Counted from the first letter of the stretch, positions 1 through 10,270 are shown. The stretch is DNA of 64,000 nt from Alteriqipengyuania halimionae (GCF_009827575.1 NZ_WTYR01000001.1:620001-684000); one strand, 5' to 3'. Notes: generated by a model not told the origin, from the sequence alone. Translations and numbers: made by a program.

Positions 1-159
1 GGTGCCTGCCTCTGCGGCCATTCGCTGTTTTCGGGATTCGAGCGCGCGCGCCCTTGGAAGGCACGTTTTTCAACAGACCGCTCACCGGCCTTTCCCTTTG
101 CGCATCGGCCAATCATGGCTAAGGAGCCGCAAGCCTGCCAGCAAACGGAAAATCCCTTC

Positions 160-882
160 ATGCCACTCAGTTCCGCCAAACGCGTCCTCCTGAAACTCTC
201 GGGCGAGGTGCTGATGGGAGAGCAGGATTTCGGCATCGATCCGGCATTCGTGATGGAGCTGGCGCAGGAAGTTAAGGCGGCCAAGGACAATGGCCTCGAA
301 ATTTGTCTCGTGATCGGTGGCGGCAACATTTTCCGCGGCATGGCCGGGGCGGCGCAGGGCATGGACCGCGCGCAGGCCGACTATATGGGCATGCTCGCCA
401 CGGTCATGAACGCGCTCGCCATGCAGAACGCGCTCGAACAATTGGGTGTCGAAACCCGGGTGCAAAGCGCGGTGCAGATGGACCAGGTGTGCGAACCGGT
501 GATCCGGCGCCGCGCCGAACGTCACCTTGAAAAAGGTCGCGTGGTGATCTTCGCGGCAGGTGTGGGCGCCCCCTATTTCACCACCGATAGCGGTGCGGCT
601 CTGCGCGCGGCCGAGATGCGCTGCGATGCGCTGCTGAAGGGCACCAGTGTCGACGGGGTCTATGACAGCGATCCCAAAACCAATCCGGGCGCACAACGTT
701 TCGATACGGTCACTTACGACCGCGTTCTGGCAGACAACCTCAAGGTCATGGACGCATCCGCCGTCGCGCTGTGCCGCGACAACGACATTCCGATCGTCGT
801 CTTCTCTATCCGCGAGAAGGGCAATCTGGCACGCGTGTTGGCGGGCGAAGGCGTGCAGACGATAGTGAAAAAGGAAGGCTGA
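160..882 (+). CDS. pyrH: UMP kinase (uridylate kinase)
   Basis: Phosphorylates UMP to UDP in the cytoplasm, in pyrimidine nucleotide synthesis; bacterial type of the amino acid kinase fold. The N-terminal KLSGE motif has Lys12, and a GGGNIFRG nucleotide-binding loop lies at residues 53-60. The ATG at 160 gives 240 aa, the normal length. An in-frame ATG at 115 would add 15 residues that do not look like the family, so the shorter start is preferred, although neither has a strong ribosome site. The first 159 nt show no supported gene; tsf commonly precedes pyrH but is not visible. Stop codon is 2 nt before frr, so the pair is almost certainly co-transcribed. Confidence 0.96.
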   Translation: MPLSSAKRVLLKLSGEVLMGEQDFGIDPAFVMELAQEVKAAKDNGLEICLVIGGGNIFRGMAGAAQGMDRAQADYMGMLATVMNALAMQNALEQLGVETRVQSAVQMDQVCEPVIRRRAERHLEKGRVVIFAAGVGAPYFTTDSGAALRAAEMRCDALLKGTSVDGVYDSDPKTNPGAQRFDTVTYDRVLADNLKVMDASAVALCRDNDIPIVVFSIREKGNLARVLAGEGVQTIVKKEG

Positions 883-884
883 CG

Positions 885-1442
885 ATGGCCAAGTATGACA
901 AGTCCGATATCGACCGCCGCATGAATGGTGCGGTCGAGGCCCTGAAAAGCGACCTCGCCGGTCTGCGCACGGGCCGTGCCAATGTGGCCTTGCTCGATCC
1001 CGTGCAGGTCGAGGTCTACGGCTCGCTGATGCCGCTCAACCAGGTTGCGACCGTCAACGCGCCCGAACCGCGCATGCTGGCGGTGCAGGTATGGGACAAG
1101 GCCAATGTCAACGCGGTCGAAAAGGGTATCGCGAAGGCCGGGCTCGGCCTCAATCCGATGACCGACGGGCAGACCGTGCGGCTGCCGATTCCCGACCTGA
1201 CCGAGGAGCGTCGCAAGGAGCTGGCCAAGCTCGCGGGCGAATATGGCGAAAAGGCCAAGATCGCGATCCGCAATGTCCGTCGTGACGGCATGGAAATGCT
1301 GAAAGAGGACGAAAAGAAGAAGGAAATCTCCGAGGACGATCGCAAGCGGCTCGAAGACGAGGTCCAGAAGCTGACCGACAAATACGTCGCCGAAACCGAT
1401 GTCGCGGTGGAGAAAAAGACGCAGGAAATCCTCTCGCAGTGA
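885..1442 (+). CDS. frr: Ribosome recycling factor
   Basis: Splits post-termination 70S ribosomes together with EF-G. The 185 aa length equals the standard family length. Typical motifs are seen: a GLRTGRAN segment near residue 28, a [13 protein letters not shown] stretch and a long charged C-terminal helix. It follows pyrH by 2 nt and precedes uppS by 26 nt, the usual proteobacterial arrangement. Confidence 0.97.
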   Translation: MAKYDKSDIDRRMNGAVEALKSDLAGLRTGRANVALLDPVQVEVYGSLMPLNQVATVNAPEPRMLAVQVWDKANVNAVEKGIAKAGLGLNPMTDGQTVRLPIPDLTEERRKELAKLAGEYGEKAKIAIRNVRRDGMEMLKEDEKKKEISEDDRKRLEDEVQKLTDKYVAETDVAVEKKTQEILSQ

Positions 1443-1468
1443 CGTTCGGCGCGAACGGATAATCGGTC

Positions 1469-2140
1469 ATGGCTGGTGCCAGACACGTTGCGATCATCAT
1501 GGACGGCAATGGGCGCTGGGCGAAGCGCAAGCACTTGCCGCGCGCGATGGGGCACAAGCGCGGCGTCGAAGCGGTGCGGGCGCTCGTCCGTGCGGTCAAG
1601 CACATCGATCTCGAATGTCTGACGCTCTACGCATTCAGTTCGGAAAACTGGAAGCGACCCGAAGAGGAAGTGTCCGACCTGATGAACATGCTGCGGCGGT
1701 TCATCAAATCGGACCTGCCCGAATTCATCGAAAACGGTGTCCGGCTCAAGGTGATCGGCGATTGGCGCGCGCTCGAAGGCGATATCGTCGCCCTGCTCGA
1801 TGATGCGATGGCGCAGACCGCCGATGGCGACCGTACGCTGGTGGTGGCGCTCAATTACGGGTCGCAGCAGGAAATCGTGCGCGCGGCGAAGCAGGCTGCA
1901 AGCGAAGGCGACCTGACCGAGGAAAGCCTCGCGGCCCATCTCGACACCGCCGACCTTCCGCCGCTCGACCTGCTCATCCGCACCAGCGGCGAAGTGCGTC
2001 TGTCCAACTTCCTGCTGTGGCAGGCGGCCTATGCCGAAATGCTGTTTGTCGATACGTTGTGGCCTGACTTCACGCCGCAGCACCTCGAACAGGCGCTCGA
2101 GCATTTCACGGGAAGGGAGCGTCGTTTTGGTGGTCGATGA
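1469..2140 (+). CDS. uppS: Isoprenyl transferase (undecaprenyl diphosphate synthase)
   Basis: Cis-prenyltransferase that condenses isopentenyl diphosphate onto farnesyl diphosphate to make the C55 carrier used for peptidoglycan and polysaccharide assembly. The catalytic [11 protein letters not shown] motif has Asp12, and the second signature, [15 protein letters not shown], lies near the C-terminus. At 223 aa it is slightly shorter than the E. coli enzyme, as is common in alphaproteobacteria. Its 3' end overlaps the likely start of cdsA by 11 nt. It sits directly upstream of lipid and isoprenoid genes in the same operon. Confidence 0.96.
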   Translation: MAGARHVAIIMDGNGRWAKRKHLPRAMGHKRGVEAVRALVRAVKHIDLECLTLYAFSSENWKRPEEEVSDLMNMLRRFIKSDLPEFIENGVRLKVIGDWRALEGDIVALLDDAMAQTADGDRTLVVALNYGSQQEIVRAAKQAASEGDLTEESLAAHLDTADLPPLDLLIRTSGEVRLSNFLLWQAAYAEMLFVDTLWPDFTPQHLEQALEHFTGRERRFGGR

Positions 2141-2879
2141 AACCGACAGCAAGGTCGATGGAATGCGCAAGCGCGACCGCTTCAAGGCAGGAATGAAGCG
2201 CTATGTGCGCGTGCCACTGTCGGTTCGCACGAGCGATCTGCCCGTGCGCGCGGCTTCGGCGATCGTCATGATCGCGGTCGCGGGTACGGCGATGTGGCTG
2301 GGCGGCTGGGCATGGACGATCTTCGTCGCCCTGGTCGCCGCAGTGTGTTTCTTCGAATTTTCCCAACTCGTCATGCGGGCGTTCGGGATCACCGCCAAAT
2401 CGGTAATCGGCTTGCTGCTGGGCCTCGTCTACATCGCGGCCGCGGGGATGGCGTTGTCGAGCCTGCCCCTGGGCGTGACGATCGGGGTGGTGGCGGTCGT
2501 GATCGCGACCGATACAGGTGCCTACTTCAGCGGCAGGGCGATCGGCGGGCCCAAGATTGCCCCACGGATCAGCCCTTCCAAGACCTGGGCCGGGCTGTTT
2601 GGCGGGATGGTGTTTGCTGGCGCGGTCGCGGCGGGTTCTTTTGTGTACAACACCGGCGAATTCGTGCTGCGTCCGATGCTTTTCATCGCCTTTGCGATCG
2701 GTGCGGTGCTGGCGGTCCTGGCGCAATGCGGCGACTTTTTCGAAAGCTGGCTGAAACGGCGGGCAGGGGTGAAGGACTCCTCGCGCCTGATCCCCGGCCA
2801 TGGCGGCGTGTTCGACCGTATCGACGGGTTGCTGCCGGTGACGATCGCGGCCTATTTCCTGTGGGCGCTGCATCCGTGA
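2130..2879 (+). CDS. cdsA: Phosphatidate cytidylyltransferase (CDP-diglyceride synthase)
   Basis: Makes CDP-diacylglycerol from phosphatidate and CTP at the inner membrane, the precursor of all phospholipids (see pgsA at 30116). Several hydrophobic segments are present. The family signature is seen in [12 protein letters not shown] and in [18 protein letters not shown] followed by [15 protein letters not shown] 2130 is chosen as the start because a GGGAAGGGAG ribosome site lies at 2110-2119; TTG 2127 is equally possible, and ATG 2160 is a shorter alternative. About 249 aa. Its stop overlaps the dxr start by 4 nt (GTGA). Confidence 0.92.
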   Translation: MVDETDSKVDGMRKRDRFKAGMKRYVRVPLSVRTSDLPVRAASAIVMIAVAGTAMWLGGWAWTIFVALVAAVCFFEFSQLVMRAFGITAKSVIGLLLGLVYIAAAGMALSSLPLGVTIGVVAVVIATDTGAYFSGRAIGGPKIAPRISPSKTWAGLFGGMVFAGAVAAGSFVYNTGEFVLRPMLFIAFAIGAVLAVLAQCGDFFESWLKRRAGVKDSSRLIPGHGGVFDRIDGLLPVTIAAYFLWALHP

Positions 2880-4033
2880 CCCGGTCGATTTCCATTCTCG
2901 GTGCGACCGGATCGGTCGGCTCCTCGACGCTCGACCTTATTCGCCGCAATCGCGACGCCTGGAAGGTGGTCGCGCTGACCGCGAATTGCAGCGCGAGCGA
3001 GCTGGCCAAACTGGCGATCGAGTTCTCCGCCGAAATAGCCGTCGTCGGAGACGAAGCATGCCTCGGTGATCTGCGTGAGGCGCTCGGGGCCAGTGGGATC
3101 GCAGCGGCGGGTGGCGCGTCCGCGCTGGTGGAGGCTGCGGCGCGACCGGCCGATGTCATCGTGGCTGCAATCGTTGGTTGCGCAGGGCTTCGCCCCACCA
3201 TGGCGGCGATCGAGCGCGGCGGATCGGTTGCGCTGGCGAACAAGGAAGCGCTGGTCTCTGCCGGAGACGTGATGACCGCTGCCGTCGCGCAGCATGGGGC
3301 GACGCTGCTGCCGGTCGATAGCGAGCACAACGCGATCTTCCAGTGCCTTCAGGGCAACCGGATCGAGGACGTCCGTCGCATCACCCTCACGGCGAGCGGC
3401 GGGCCGTTCCGCACCAAGTCGCAGGCCGCGCTCGACGCGGCGACGCCCAAGCAGGCGGTCGCGCACCCCAACTGGGACATGGGCGCGAAAATCAGCGTCG
3501 ATTCGGCGACGATGATGAACAAGGGGCTCGAACTGATCGAGGCCCATCATCTGTTCCCGGTCGGCTTGAGCAAGCTCGATATCGTCGTTCACCCGCAAAG
3601 CGTGATCCATTCGATGGTCGAATACCGCGACGGTTCCACGCTGGCGCAGCTTGGCCCGTCGGACATGCGGGTGCCGATCGCCAGCGCGCTCGCCTGGCCC
3701 GAGCGAATGGACACGCCAATGTCCCCGCTCGATCTGCCCGCACTCGGTACGCTGACCTTCGAAGCGCCCGACGAGACACGGTTCCCCGCGACCCGCGTCG
3801 CACGCGAAGCGGCCGAGGCGGGGGGCGGTGCCCCGTGCGTCCTCAATGCGGCAAACGAAATTGCGGTCGCGCGTTTCCTCGCCGACGGGTGCAAGTTCAC
3901 CGATATCGTTACGATTAATGAAACCGTGCTAGAACGACATTCGGACGATCCGGCACCACAGTCGCTCGACGACGTTATGATGCTGGATGAAAAAGCGCGG
4001 GCGAGTGCCCGTGCCGTCCTGGAGACGATCTGA
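2876..4033 (+). CDS. dxr: 1-deoxy-D-xylulose 5-phosphate reductoisomerase
   Basis: Second step of the MEP isoprenoid pathway: NADPH-dependent conversion of DXP to MEP, ultimately feeding UppS upstream. The Rossmann motif [17 protein letters not shown] is at the N-terminus; [22 protein letters not shown] and the substrate-loop segment TASGGPFR are all recognisable. The GTG at 2876 overlaps the cdsA stop (GTGA) and gives 385 aa, a normal length. Translational coupling to cdsA is likely. Confidence 0.96.
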   Translation: MTRSISILGATGSVGSSTLDLIRRNRDAWKVVALTANCSASELAKLAIEFSAEIAVVGDEACLGDLREALGASGIAAAGGASALVEAAARPADVIVAAIVGCAGLRPTMAAIERGGSVALANKEALVSAGDVMTAAVAQHGATLLPVDSEHNAIFQCLQGNRIEDVRRITLTASGGPFRTKSQAALDAATPKQAVAHPNWDMGAKISVDSATMMNKGLELIEAHHLFPVGLSKLDIVVHPQSVIHSMVEYRDGSTLAQLGPSDMRVPIASALAWPERMDTPMSPLDLPALGTLTFEAPDETRFPATRVAREAAEAGGGAPCVLNAANEIAVARFLADGCKFTDIVTINETVLERHSDDPAPQSLDDVMMLDEKARASARAVLETI

Positions 4034-4035
4034 CC

Positions 4036-5175
4036 TTGTTCGATAGCCCCAATATCCTGATCTACCTGCTGGCCTTTGCGCTGGTGCTGGGCCCGCTGGT
4101 GCTGGTGCACGAGCTTGGGCACTATCTCGTCGGCCGCTGGTTCGGCGTGAAGGCCGAGGCTTTCTCGATCGGTTTCGGCAAGGAAATCGCCGGCTGGACC
4201 GACAAGCGCGGCACACGGTGGAAGCTATCGCTCCTTCCGCTGGGCGGCTATGTCCAGTTCGCCGGGGACATGAACCCCGCCAGCATTCCCGACAGGGATG
4301 CGCTCGACCGCGTTACGGCGGAATCGAGGGCCGAACAATTCCATTTCAAACCGCTGTGGCAGCGCACCCTGATCGTGCTGGCGGGGCCGGTGACCAATCT
4401 GCTCGTCGCGATCGCCATCTTTGCGGCGTTCTTCATGCTGATCGGCAAGCCGGTTTCGCAGGATGCCGAACAGGAAAGCGTGGTGACGGCGTTTGCCGAT
4501 GATTCGCCGGCGCGGGAAGCGGGCGTCCGGCTCGGCGATCAGGTCGTTGCGGTGGACGGAGAGGAAACCGGCACCTTCTTCGAAGTCCAGCGCGAGATCG
4601 CCTATCGTCCTTCGACGGCGATTACCGTTACCGTGCGGCGCGACGGCCAGGACATCGACATTCCGATCACGACCACACGGATGAGCGTGACGGACAAGTT
4701 CGGTAACACCAGCGATATCGGCCTGATCGGTGTCGAATCGCGCCCGCAGCCGCCCAAACTCGTGCGTACGGGACCGGTCGAGGCCGTCGCTCTTGCGGGC
4801 AAGCAGAGCGTGATGATCGTCGACATGATGATCTCCGGCATCGGCCAGATCATAACCGGCAAACGCTCTGTTCAGGAGCTGGGCGGCCCGGTAAAAATCG
4901 CTAAATATTCCGGCGAACAGCTGACGCTCGGGACGCTGGCTTTCATCAATTTCATCGCATTGATCTCGATTAACTTGGCATTCATTAACCTCCTGCCAAT
5001 TCCGACGCTCGACGGCGGGCATCTGGCTTTCTACGCGGCCGAAGCGGTCCGCCGGAAACCCATCGGCCCCCGTGGACAGGAATGGGCGTTCCGCACCGGT
5101 CTGGCATTCGTGCTGATGCTGATGCTGTTCGTCACCGTAAACGATATCGCCCAGCTGCCGGTTTTCGGCGGATAG
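4036..5175 (+). CDS. rseP: RIP metalloprotease RseP (site-2 protease)
   Basis: Intramembrane zinc protease that cleaves anti-sigma factors and signal peptide remnants. The zinc motif HELGH is at residues 25-29 in the first membrane helix. A PDZ domain lies around residues 130-205, and the second metal-ligand motif, NLLPIPTLDGGH, is near the C-terminus. It is 379 aa with a TTG start, 2 nt after the dxr stop. Its position just before bamA and skp is the usual envelope-assembly arrangement. Confidence 0.95.
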   Translation: MFDSPNILIYLLAFALVLGPLVLVHELGHYLVGRWFGVKAEAFSIGFGKEIAGWTDKRGTRWKLSLLPLGGYVQFAGDMNPASIPDRDALDRVTAESRAEQFHFKPLWQRTLIVLAGPVTNLLVAIAIFAAFFMLIGKPVSQDAEQESVVTAFADDSPAREAGVRLGDQVVAVDGEETGTFFEVQREIAYRPSTAITVTVRRDGQDIDIPITTTRMSVTDKFGNTSDIGLIGVESRPQPPKLVRTGPVEAVALAGKQSVMIVDMMISGIGQIITGKRSVQELGGPVKIAKYSGEQLTLGTLAFINFIALISINLAFINLLPIPTLDGGHLAFYAAEAVRRKPIGPRGQEWAFRTGLAFVLMLMLFVTVNDIAQLPVFGG

Positions 5176-5341
5176 ACAAGGGCGGAAAAGCGGGGAGGGC
5201 GAGTGCGCGGATGTTAGGCGAACTTGATACTCTGACACGCTTCGGGCAAGGGGCGACGGACACGCATTGTCCGTCGGCAATGGCGCACGAAACCAACGAC
5301 CGGCCCGGGGCGCCGGACCATCGAAAACAATCGGGACCCAA

Positions 5342-8065
5342 ATGACCGCAACAGTTTCCGGACGGGCAACTCTCACCCTCAAATCGCGCTCGATTGCCGC
5401 GCTCCTCGCCGCAACCGCGCTCGGCGGCTTTCCCGCCATGGCCCACGCGCAGGACGAGGCTCCGGCCACACCTGCGCCGGACCAGGCGTCCGCTCCGGCT
5501 GCGCAGATGGCGCCGCAGAAAGCCGAGGCCGACACGATCCGCTCGATCACGGTGGTCGGCGCCCAGCGGCTCGAACCCGATACGATCATTTCCTATATCC
5601 GCCTGCGAAACGGCCAGCCCTATACGCCCGAGGCGGCGGACCAGGCGCTGAAGGATCTCGCCGCGACTGGGTTGTTCGCCGATTACACAATCCGCAACAA
5701 TCAGGGCAATGTGGTGATCACCGTGGTCGAAAACCCGGTGGTCAATCGCATTATCTTCGAAGGCAACGATCGCCTCAAGCAGGACAAGATCCTCCCTGAA
5801 ATCCGACTGACCTCACGGCAGATTTTTACGCGCGCGAAAGTGCGTGCGGACGTCAATCGCATTGTGGAACTCTACAAGCGGCAGGGGCGCTTCGCCGCCA
5901 CGGTCGAGCCCAAGATGGTCATGCTCGACCAGAACCGCGTCGACGTGATCTACGAAATCGACGAAGGTCCCAAGTCCAAGGTTCGCAAGATCAACATTAT
6001 CGGCAACGAGGTTTTCTCCGACGGCGACCTCAAGGGCGAGATGGTGACCAAGGAAGCCAGCTTGCTGCGCTTCCTGTCAGGCGGGACCAGCTACGATCCC
6101 GATCGTCTCGCGTTCGACCAGCAGAATCTTCGCAAATTCTATCTGACCAATGGCTATGTCGATTTCCGCGTCGTCTCGGCAGTTGCTGAGCTGACGCCCG
6201 ATCGCCGCGACTTCATTATCACCTACGTTGTTGAAGAAGGCGAGCGTTACAAGTTCGGCGAGGTCAAGGTCGATAGCCAGATCCGCGATTTCGATTCGAA
6301 GCGGATGACCAGCCAGCTGCCGATGAAGACCGGCGAATGGTATGATGCGCAGGACGTGGAAGACACCGTCGAGCGTCTCACCGAAACCGCAGGTGCCTTT
6401 GGCTACGCCTTCGTCGATGTCCGTCCGGATTTCGAGCGGAACAAGGAGGACGGCACGATGGACGTGACCTTTCTCATCAACGAAGCGCCGCGCGTTTATG
6501 TCGAGCGGATCGACGTCAATGGAAACACGCTGACCCAGGACAAGGTCATCCGCCGCGAATTCCGACTGGCCGAAGGCGATGCTTTCAATTCCTTCCTGAT
6601 TGCACGCACCAATGCGCGGATCAACTCACTGGGCTATTTCCAGGAAGCGTTCGAAGTCGAGCAGCGTCAAGGCAGCGCGCCCGACCGGATCATCCTCGAA
6701 GCCAATGTCGAGGAAAAGCCCACCGGCGAATTGCAGCTGTCGGCTGGCTTCTCGTCGATCGAGAACTTCATCTTTCAGGGCTCGATCCGGCAAAAGAACT
6801 TCCGTGGTCGCGGACAGACGGTCGGCGCAAGCGCCAGCTATTCTCGCTATTCGAAGAGCGCCCAGCTGAGCTTTACCGAGCCTTATGTCTTCAATCGCAA
6901 CATCTCGGCCGGGATCGACGTCTATTATCGCGATCTGAACTCGTTCAACTTCTTCAATAACCAGCGCAACACGACCTATGCGCAGAACCAGATTGGCCTC
7001 GAAGCGCGCGTAGGTATCCCGATCACCGAGTATCTCTCGGCGCTGGCACGCTACACGATCAATTTCGACGACGTGACGCTCGACGAAAACCAGTTCTTCG
7101 CCGATCTGGATGGTGACGGCGTATCCACCTGCGAGCCGTTGCTGGCGGGCCGTTACCTTTGCGATGCACTGGGCGAACGGATCACGTCCCGGATCAGCGG
7201 GTCCGTGATCTATGACCGGCTCGACAACCGTATTCGTCCCTCTCGCGGCCATCTGGTCTCGTTCAATGCCGGTTTCGCCGGCCTTGGCGGTGATGTCAGC
7301 TACCTGCGCCTGTCGATGAACGCGGCCAAGTATTTCCCGCTTGGAAGCGGGTTTATCTTTTCGCTTCGCGGGGAGGGCGGCGCGATCCGCTCGCTCGACG
7401 ACCGCGATACGCGTGGTCTCGACAATGTCCGGCTTACGGACCGGTTTTTCCTCGGTGAGCCCCAGATTCGCGGTTTCGATATTCGAGGTGTCGGGCCGCG
7501 CGTGCTGCGCAAGCCGATCGTAGCCGACGAGGATGGCAATCCCGTCATCGTCGAAGATCGTGAGCGGATTACCGACGACTCGCTCGGCGGCAAGGCGTAT
7601 TATCTCGGTCGCGCTGAGCTCGAAATCCCGCTCGGCACCGGGGCCCGTGAACTCGGGCTGCGGCCGTCCATCTTCGCCGATATCGGCGCCGTGTTCGCCC
7701 TGCGCGATCCGATCTTGCAGTCCAGCCCGTTCCCCGGCGGCACGCTCATCCCGAGGCGCGACTCCGACGGCAATCCCCTGTTCAGCCAGTCATACGATAC
7801 TGATAATGACGGCACGGTAGAAACCGTCGTGACCGCAAATCCGCTGGCGCCGGACGGCACCGCCAACCTGGCGCTTGGCACGACAATTCCTCCTTTCGTC
7901 GAGGAATATGTCGGCGACACAGCCGCGCCCCGCATCGCGATCGGCGTCGGTGTAAACTGGAATTCGCCTTTCGGCCCCTTCCGGATCGACTTCGCCCACG
8001 TCCTGCTGAAGCAGGAAGGCGACGACACAAAGGCCTTCACTTTCAATGTAGGAACGCAATTCTGA
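5342..8065 (+). CDS. bamA: Outer membrane protein assembly factor BamA
   Basis: Central component of the BAM complex, which folds beta-barrel proteins into the outer membrane. A signal peptide ends around MAHAQ. Five POTRA repeats are expected from about residue 60 to 440, followed by a C-terminal Omp85 barrel ending in Phe (FNVGTQF). ATG 5342 gives 907 aa and places the signal peptide correctly; an upstream in-frame start would add 25 unlikely residues. The 166 nt gap after rseP may carry an extra promoter. Its stop overlaps the skp start by 1 nt (TGATG). Confidence 0.96.
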   Translation: MTATVSGRATLTLKSRSIAALLAATALGGFPAMAHAQDEAPATPAPDQASAPAAQMAPQKAEADTIRSITVVGAQRLEPDTIISYIRLRNGQPYTPEAADQALKDLAATGLFADYTIRNNQGNVVITVVENPVVNRIIFEGNDRLKQDKILPEIRLTSRQIFTRAKVRADVNRIVELYKRQGRFAATVEPKMVMLDQNRVDVIYEIDEGPKSKVRKINIIGNEVFSDGDLKGEMVTKEASLLRFLSGGTSYDPDRLAFDQQNLRKFYLTNGYVDFRVVSAVAELTPDRRDFIITYVVEEGERYKFGEVKVDSQIRDFDSKRMTSQLPMKTGEWYDAQDVEDTVERLTETAGAFGYAFVDVRPDFERNKEDGTMDVTFLINEAPRVYVERIDVNGNTLTQDKVIRREFRLAEGDAFNSFLIARTNARINSLGYFQEAFEVEQRQGSAPDRIILEANVEEKPTGELQLSAGFSSIENFIFQGSIRQKNFRGRGQTVGASASYSRYSKSAQLSFTEPYVFNRNISAGIDVYYRDLNSFNFFNNQRNTTYAQNQIGLEARVGIPITEYLSALARYTINFDDVTLDENQFFADLDGDGVSTCEPLLAGRYLCDALGERITSRISGSVIYDRLDNRIRPSRGHLVSFNAGFAGLGGDVSYLRLSMNAAKYFPLGSGFIFSLRGEGGAIRSLDDRDTRGLDNVRLTDRFFLGEPQIRGFDIRGVGPRVLRKPIVADEDGNPVIVEDRERITDDSLGGKAYYLGRAELEIPLGTGARELGLRPSIFADIGAVFALRDPILQSSPFPGGTLIPRRDSDGNPLFSQSYDTDNDGTVETVVTANPLAPDGTANLALGTTIPPFVEEYVGDTAAPRIAIGVGVNWNSPFGPFRIDFAHVLLKQEGDDTKAFTFNVGTQF

Positions 8066-8742
8066 TGAAATTCAAAGCACTTCTCGTCGCCGCGACCGTA
8101 TCGGTCGCCGCTCTCGCGACGCCCGCAGCGGCACAGGTTCAGGGCAATATCGCCGTGGTGAACTCGCCGCTGGCGATCGCGCAGACGACCGCTCTGCAGT
8201 CAGCGTATCAGCAGATTTCGACGACGTACCAGACGCAGCGGACCACGATCCAGGAGCGCCAGCAGCAGCAGCAGACCCTGCTTCAGCAGCTGGACACCAA
8301 CAGCGACGGCAATCTCGACGAGAACGAACAGCGCGCGGCCCAGGGCACTCCCCAGGCTCAGCAATATGCGCAGCTCGAAGAAGAAATCGCTGGGCTGCAG
8401 AACCAAATCGATCGCGCGCGCGTCTACGCCGTCGAACAGCTCCTGCGTGCTTATAGCCCGGCTCTTCAGCAGCTCCTGACCCAGAACAACGTCCAGGTCC
8501 TGCTTTCGCCCGAAGCCATCCTGTTCGCGCAGCCTGGCGCCGACATGACACAGAAGGTCGTCGACGCCGTCAACGCATCGACACCTTCGGTGGCCGCCGT
8601 TCCGCCGGCCGATTGGCAGCCCTCGCGTCAGGCTGTGGCCGTCTTCCAGCAGGTTCAGCAGATCCTGATGGCGGCCGCGCAGGCGCAGGCCCAACAGCAG
8701 CAGCAGCCTCAGCAGCAGCCGAGCAGCGATTCGCGGATGTAA
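8065..8742 (+). CDS. Skp/OmpH-like periplasmic chaperone with an EF-hand loop
   Basis: Predicted periplasmic holdase that guards unfolded outer membrane proteins on the way to BamA; the role comes from family and from the TGATG overlap with bamA. A signal peptide ends at AAAQ (residue 24), followed by VQGNIAVVNSP, typical of OmpH. The middle is Gln-rich coiled coil. Unusually, residues 77-88 (DTNSDGNLDENE) match the 12-residue EF-hand calcium loop at positions 1, 3, 5, 6, 8, 9 and 12. A Gln/Pro-rich tail ends the 225 aa protein. It is longer than E. coli Skp (161 aa). Confidence 0.85.
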   Translation: MKFKALLVAATVSVAALATPAAAQVQGNIAVVNSPLAIAQTTALQSAYQQISTTYQTQRTTIQERQQQQQTLLQQLDTNSDGNLDENEQRAAQGTPQAQQYAQLEEEIAGLQNQIDRARVYAVEQLLRAYSPALQQLLTQNNVQVLLSPEAILFAQPGADMTQKVVDAVNASTPSVAAVPPADWQPSRQAVAVFQQVQQILMAAAQAQAQQQQQPQQQPSSDSRM

Positions 8743-8777
8743 GCGCCCTTTCGGGCATTTGACGACAGGGGCCAGCG

Positions 8778-9233
8778 ATGGCGGACGACACGTCTTTCGA
8801 TATCATCAAGGTGCTGGAAGCGCTTCCGCACCGCTATCCGCTGCTCCTCGTCGATCGGGTGCGTAGCCTTGAGAAGGGCGAGCGCATCCATGCGGTGAAG
8901 GCGGTGACCTTCAACGAGGAATTCTTCCAGGGTCATTTCCCGAGCCGTCCGATCATGCCGGGCGTGCTGCAGGTCGAGGCGCTGGCGCAGGCCGCCGCGA
9001 TCCTCGGCATCGAAACGCTCGAACTCGCCGGGACCGGCAAGCTCGTCTATTTCATGGGAATCGAGAACGCCAAGTTCCGTGCGCCCGTGGAGCCTGGCTG
9101 CCTGCTCGATCTGAAGGTCGAATTCCTCCAGAAGCGCAGCCGCGTCTACAAGTTCAAGGGCGAGGCCAGCGTCGAGGGCAAGACGACCTGCAATGTCGAG
9201 TTCACCGCCATGATTGCGGACCCGCCTGCTTAA
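8778..9233 (+). CDS. fabZ: 3-hydroxyacyl-[acyl-carrier-protein] dehydratase FabZ
   Basis: Dehydrates 3-hydroxyacyl-ACP in fatty acid elongation. The [11 protein letters not shown] segment and the catalytic helix motif [20 protein letters not shown] are clear; His and Glu catalytic residues are present. 151 aa, normal. An AGGGG ribosome site precedes the ATG. In many Gram-negatives lpxD lies just before and lpxA/lpxB just after this gene; here skp and rpmE flank it instead. Confidence 0.97.
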   Translation: MADDTSFDIIKVLEALPHRYPLLLVDRVRSLEKGERIHAVKAVTFNEEFFQGHFPSRPIMPGVLQVEALAQAAAILGIETLELAGTGKLVYFMGIENAKFRAPVEPGCLLDLKVEFLQKRSRVYKFKGEASVEGKTTCNVEFTAMIADPPA

Positions 9234-9330
9234 TGCTTGCGTTTTCGCGTGACCGCGCCTAACCGCGCGCTTCACCGAAATTCCATCATCCGAGGACCGG
9301 TCGGAACCGGTCCGTTCGCGGAGATATGAA

Positions 9331-9567
9331 ATGAAGACCGATACGCACCCCGAATACCACACGATCAAGGTCAAGATGACCGACGGCACCGAGTTCGAAA
9401 CGCGCTCCACTTGGGGCAGCGAAGGCGACACGCTGACGCTCGAAATCGATCCGACCAGTCACCCGGCGTGGACCGGCGGCGGCCAGCGCCTGCTCGACAA
9501 GGGCGGTCGTGTGGACAAGTTCAACAAGCGTTTCGGCGGCTTGTCGCTCAAGAAAAAGGAAGGCTAA
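9331..9567 (+). CDS. rpmE: 50S ribosomal protein L31
   Basis: Ribosomal protein bridging the subunits. 78 aa with the typical [19 protein letters not shown] start and a SHPAWTGG segment. No cysteine pair is present, so this is the zinc-free form found in alphaproteobacteria. About 97 nt separate it from fabZ, and a strong terminator follows. Confidence 0.95.
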   Translation: MKTDTHPEYHTIKVKMTDGTEFETRSTWGSEGDTLTLEIDPTSHPAWTGGGQRLLDKGGRVDKFNKRFGGLSLKKKEG

Positions 9568-9606
9568 GGCCTTCGCACAGTTCGCCGATCGCAAGATCGG
9601 CTGGGG

Positions 9607-9634
9607 AGGGCGGTCCGACGGGGCCGCCCTTTCT
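9607..9634 (+). terminator. Rho-independent terminator after rpmE
   Basis: Inverted repeat AGGGCGGTCC / GGGCCGCCCT with a short GACG loop, followed by TTTCT. It lies 40 nt after the rpmE stop and abuts the convergent oxygenase gene, so it probably ends the pyrH-to-rpmE transcript and may work in both directions. Confidence 0.75.
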
Positions 9635-9637
9635 CGT

Positions 9638-10270
9638 TCAGCCCCACGGTTTCTCGCGATACCATTTGGTGATCACGTATTTGACGCCCGCGCGCACCTT
9701 CATGCCGTGGTGGAGCGTGTTGACGTTGCCGCTGCCGTCGGGCTTGCGGTTGTTCCAGCACAGCAGTTTGCCGCGCTTGGGCTGGACCGTCTTGCCCAGC
9801 ACCTTGAAGCGCGTGCCACCGCCAGCTTCGACCTCGTTCAGATAGATCATGAAGGTCCAGGTCCGCTGGCCCGCCGTGCTGCAGTATTTTTCCCAATCGG
9901 CGCCACCGGGATTGAACCAGTCGGTGTGCTGCTTGAATTCCTGCCCCACCGCATAGCGCTGGCCCTGCGGCGTCTCTCCGTGCGCGGGATCCATGCCATT
10001 GAAGGTATGGAGCCGCCGTTCGAGATCGATCACGGCGGGGTGCTTTACATCGAGATCGCAGGTTTCGCTGGTGCGGAACGCCGCGTCGCCATTGTAATCG
10101 GCGACCGTAGAGGGTCGGCGATCGGCCTCGATCAATTCAATCAGGCGATCGCACAGGTCGGGCGGGAGAAAATCGTCGCACATGAACAGTTCGAGCTTGG
10201 GGCTCGGGACGCGTTTGACGCCAGGGTGTGCACGCAGGATATCGGGCGTGGTGTCGCCGGGTGAAAGCAT
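9638..10270 (-). CDS. Prolyl 4-hydroxylase-like 2OG-Fe(II) oxygenase
   Basis: Predicted iron and 2-oxoglutarate dependent dioxygenase of the prolyl 4-hydroxylase alpha-subunit type; substrate unknown. The iron site is seen as HTD (His115, Asp117) and a distal His near 187, followed by the 2-oxoglutarate lysine in GVKYVITKWYRE. ATG at 10270 is preferred because AGGA lies 8 nt upstream; a longer start at 10306 lacks this. 210 aa. It faces the rpmE terminator and runs away from tRNA-His. No partner gene points to its substrate. Confidence 0.85.
   Translation of the reverse strand: MLSPGDTTPDILRAHPGVKRVPSPKLELFMCDDFLPPDLCDRLIELIEADRRPSTVADYNGDAAFRTSETCDLDVKHPAVIDLERRLHTFNGMDPAHGETPQGQRYAVGQEFKQHTDWFNPGGADWEKYCSTAGQRTWTFMIYLNEVEAGGGTRFKVLGKTVQPKRGKLLCWNNRKPDGSGNVNTLHHGMKVRAGVKYVITKWYREKPWG

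Noticed and set aside
4225..5589. Long minus-strand frame opposite rseP and the bamA start
   Set aside because: No family-like sequence, and it spans two genes with strong evidence on the other strand.
9509..10264. Plus-strand frame over the prolyl 4-hydroxylase-like gene
   Set aside because: Shadow of the oxygenase, whose iron-binding residues and ribosome site are clear.
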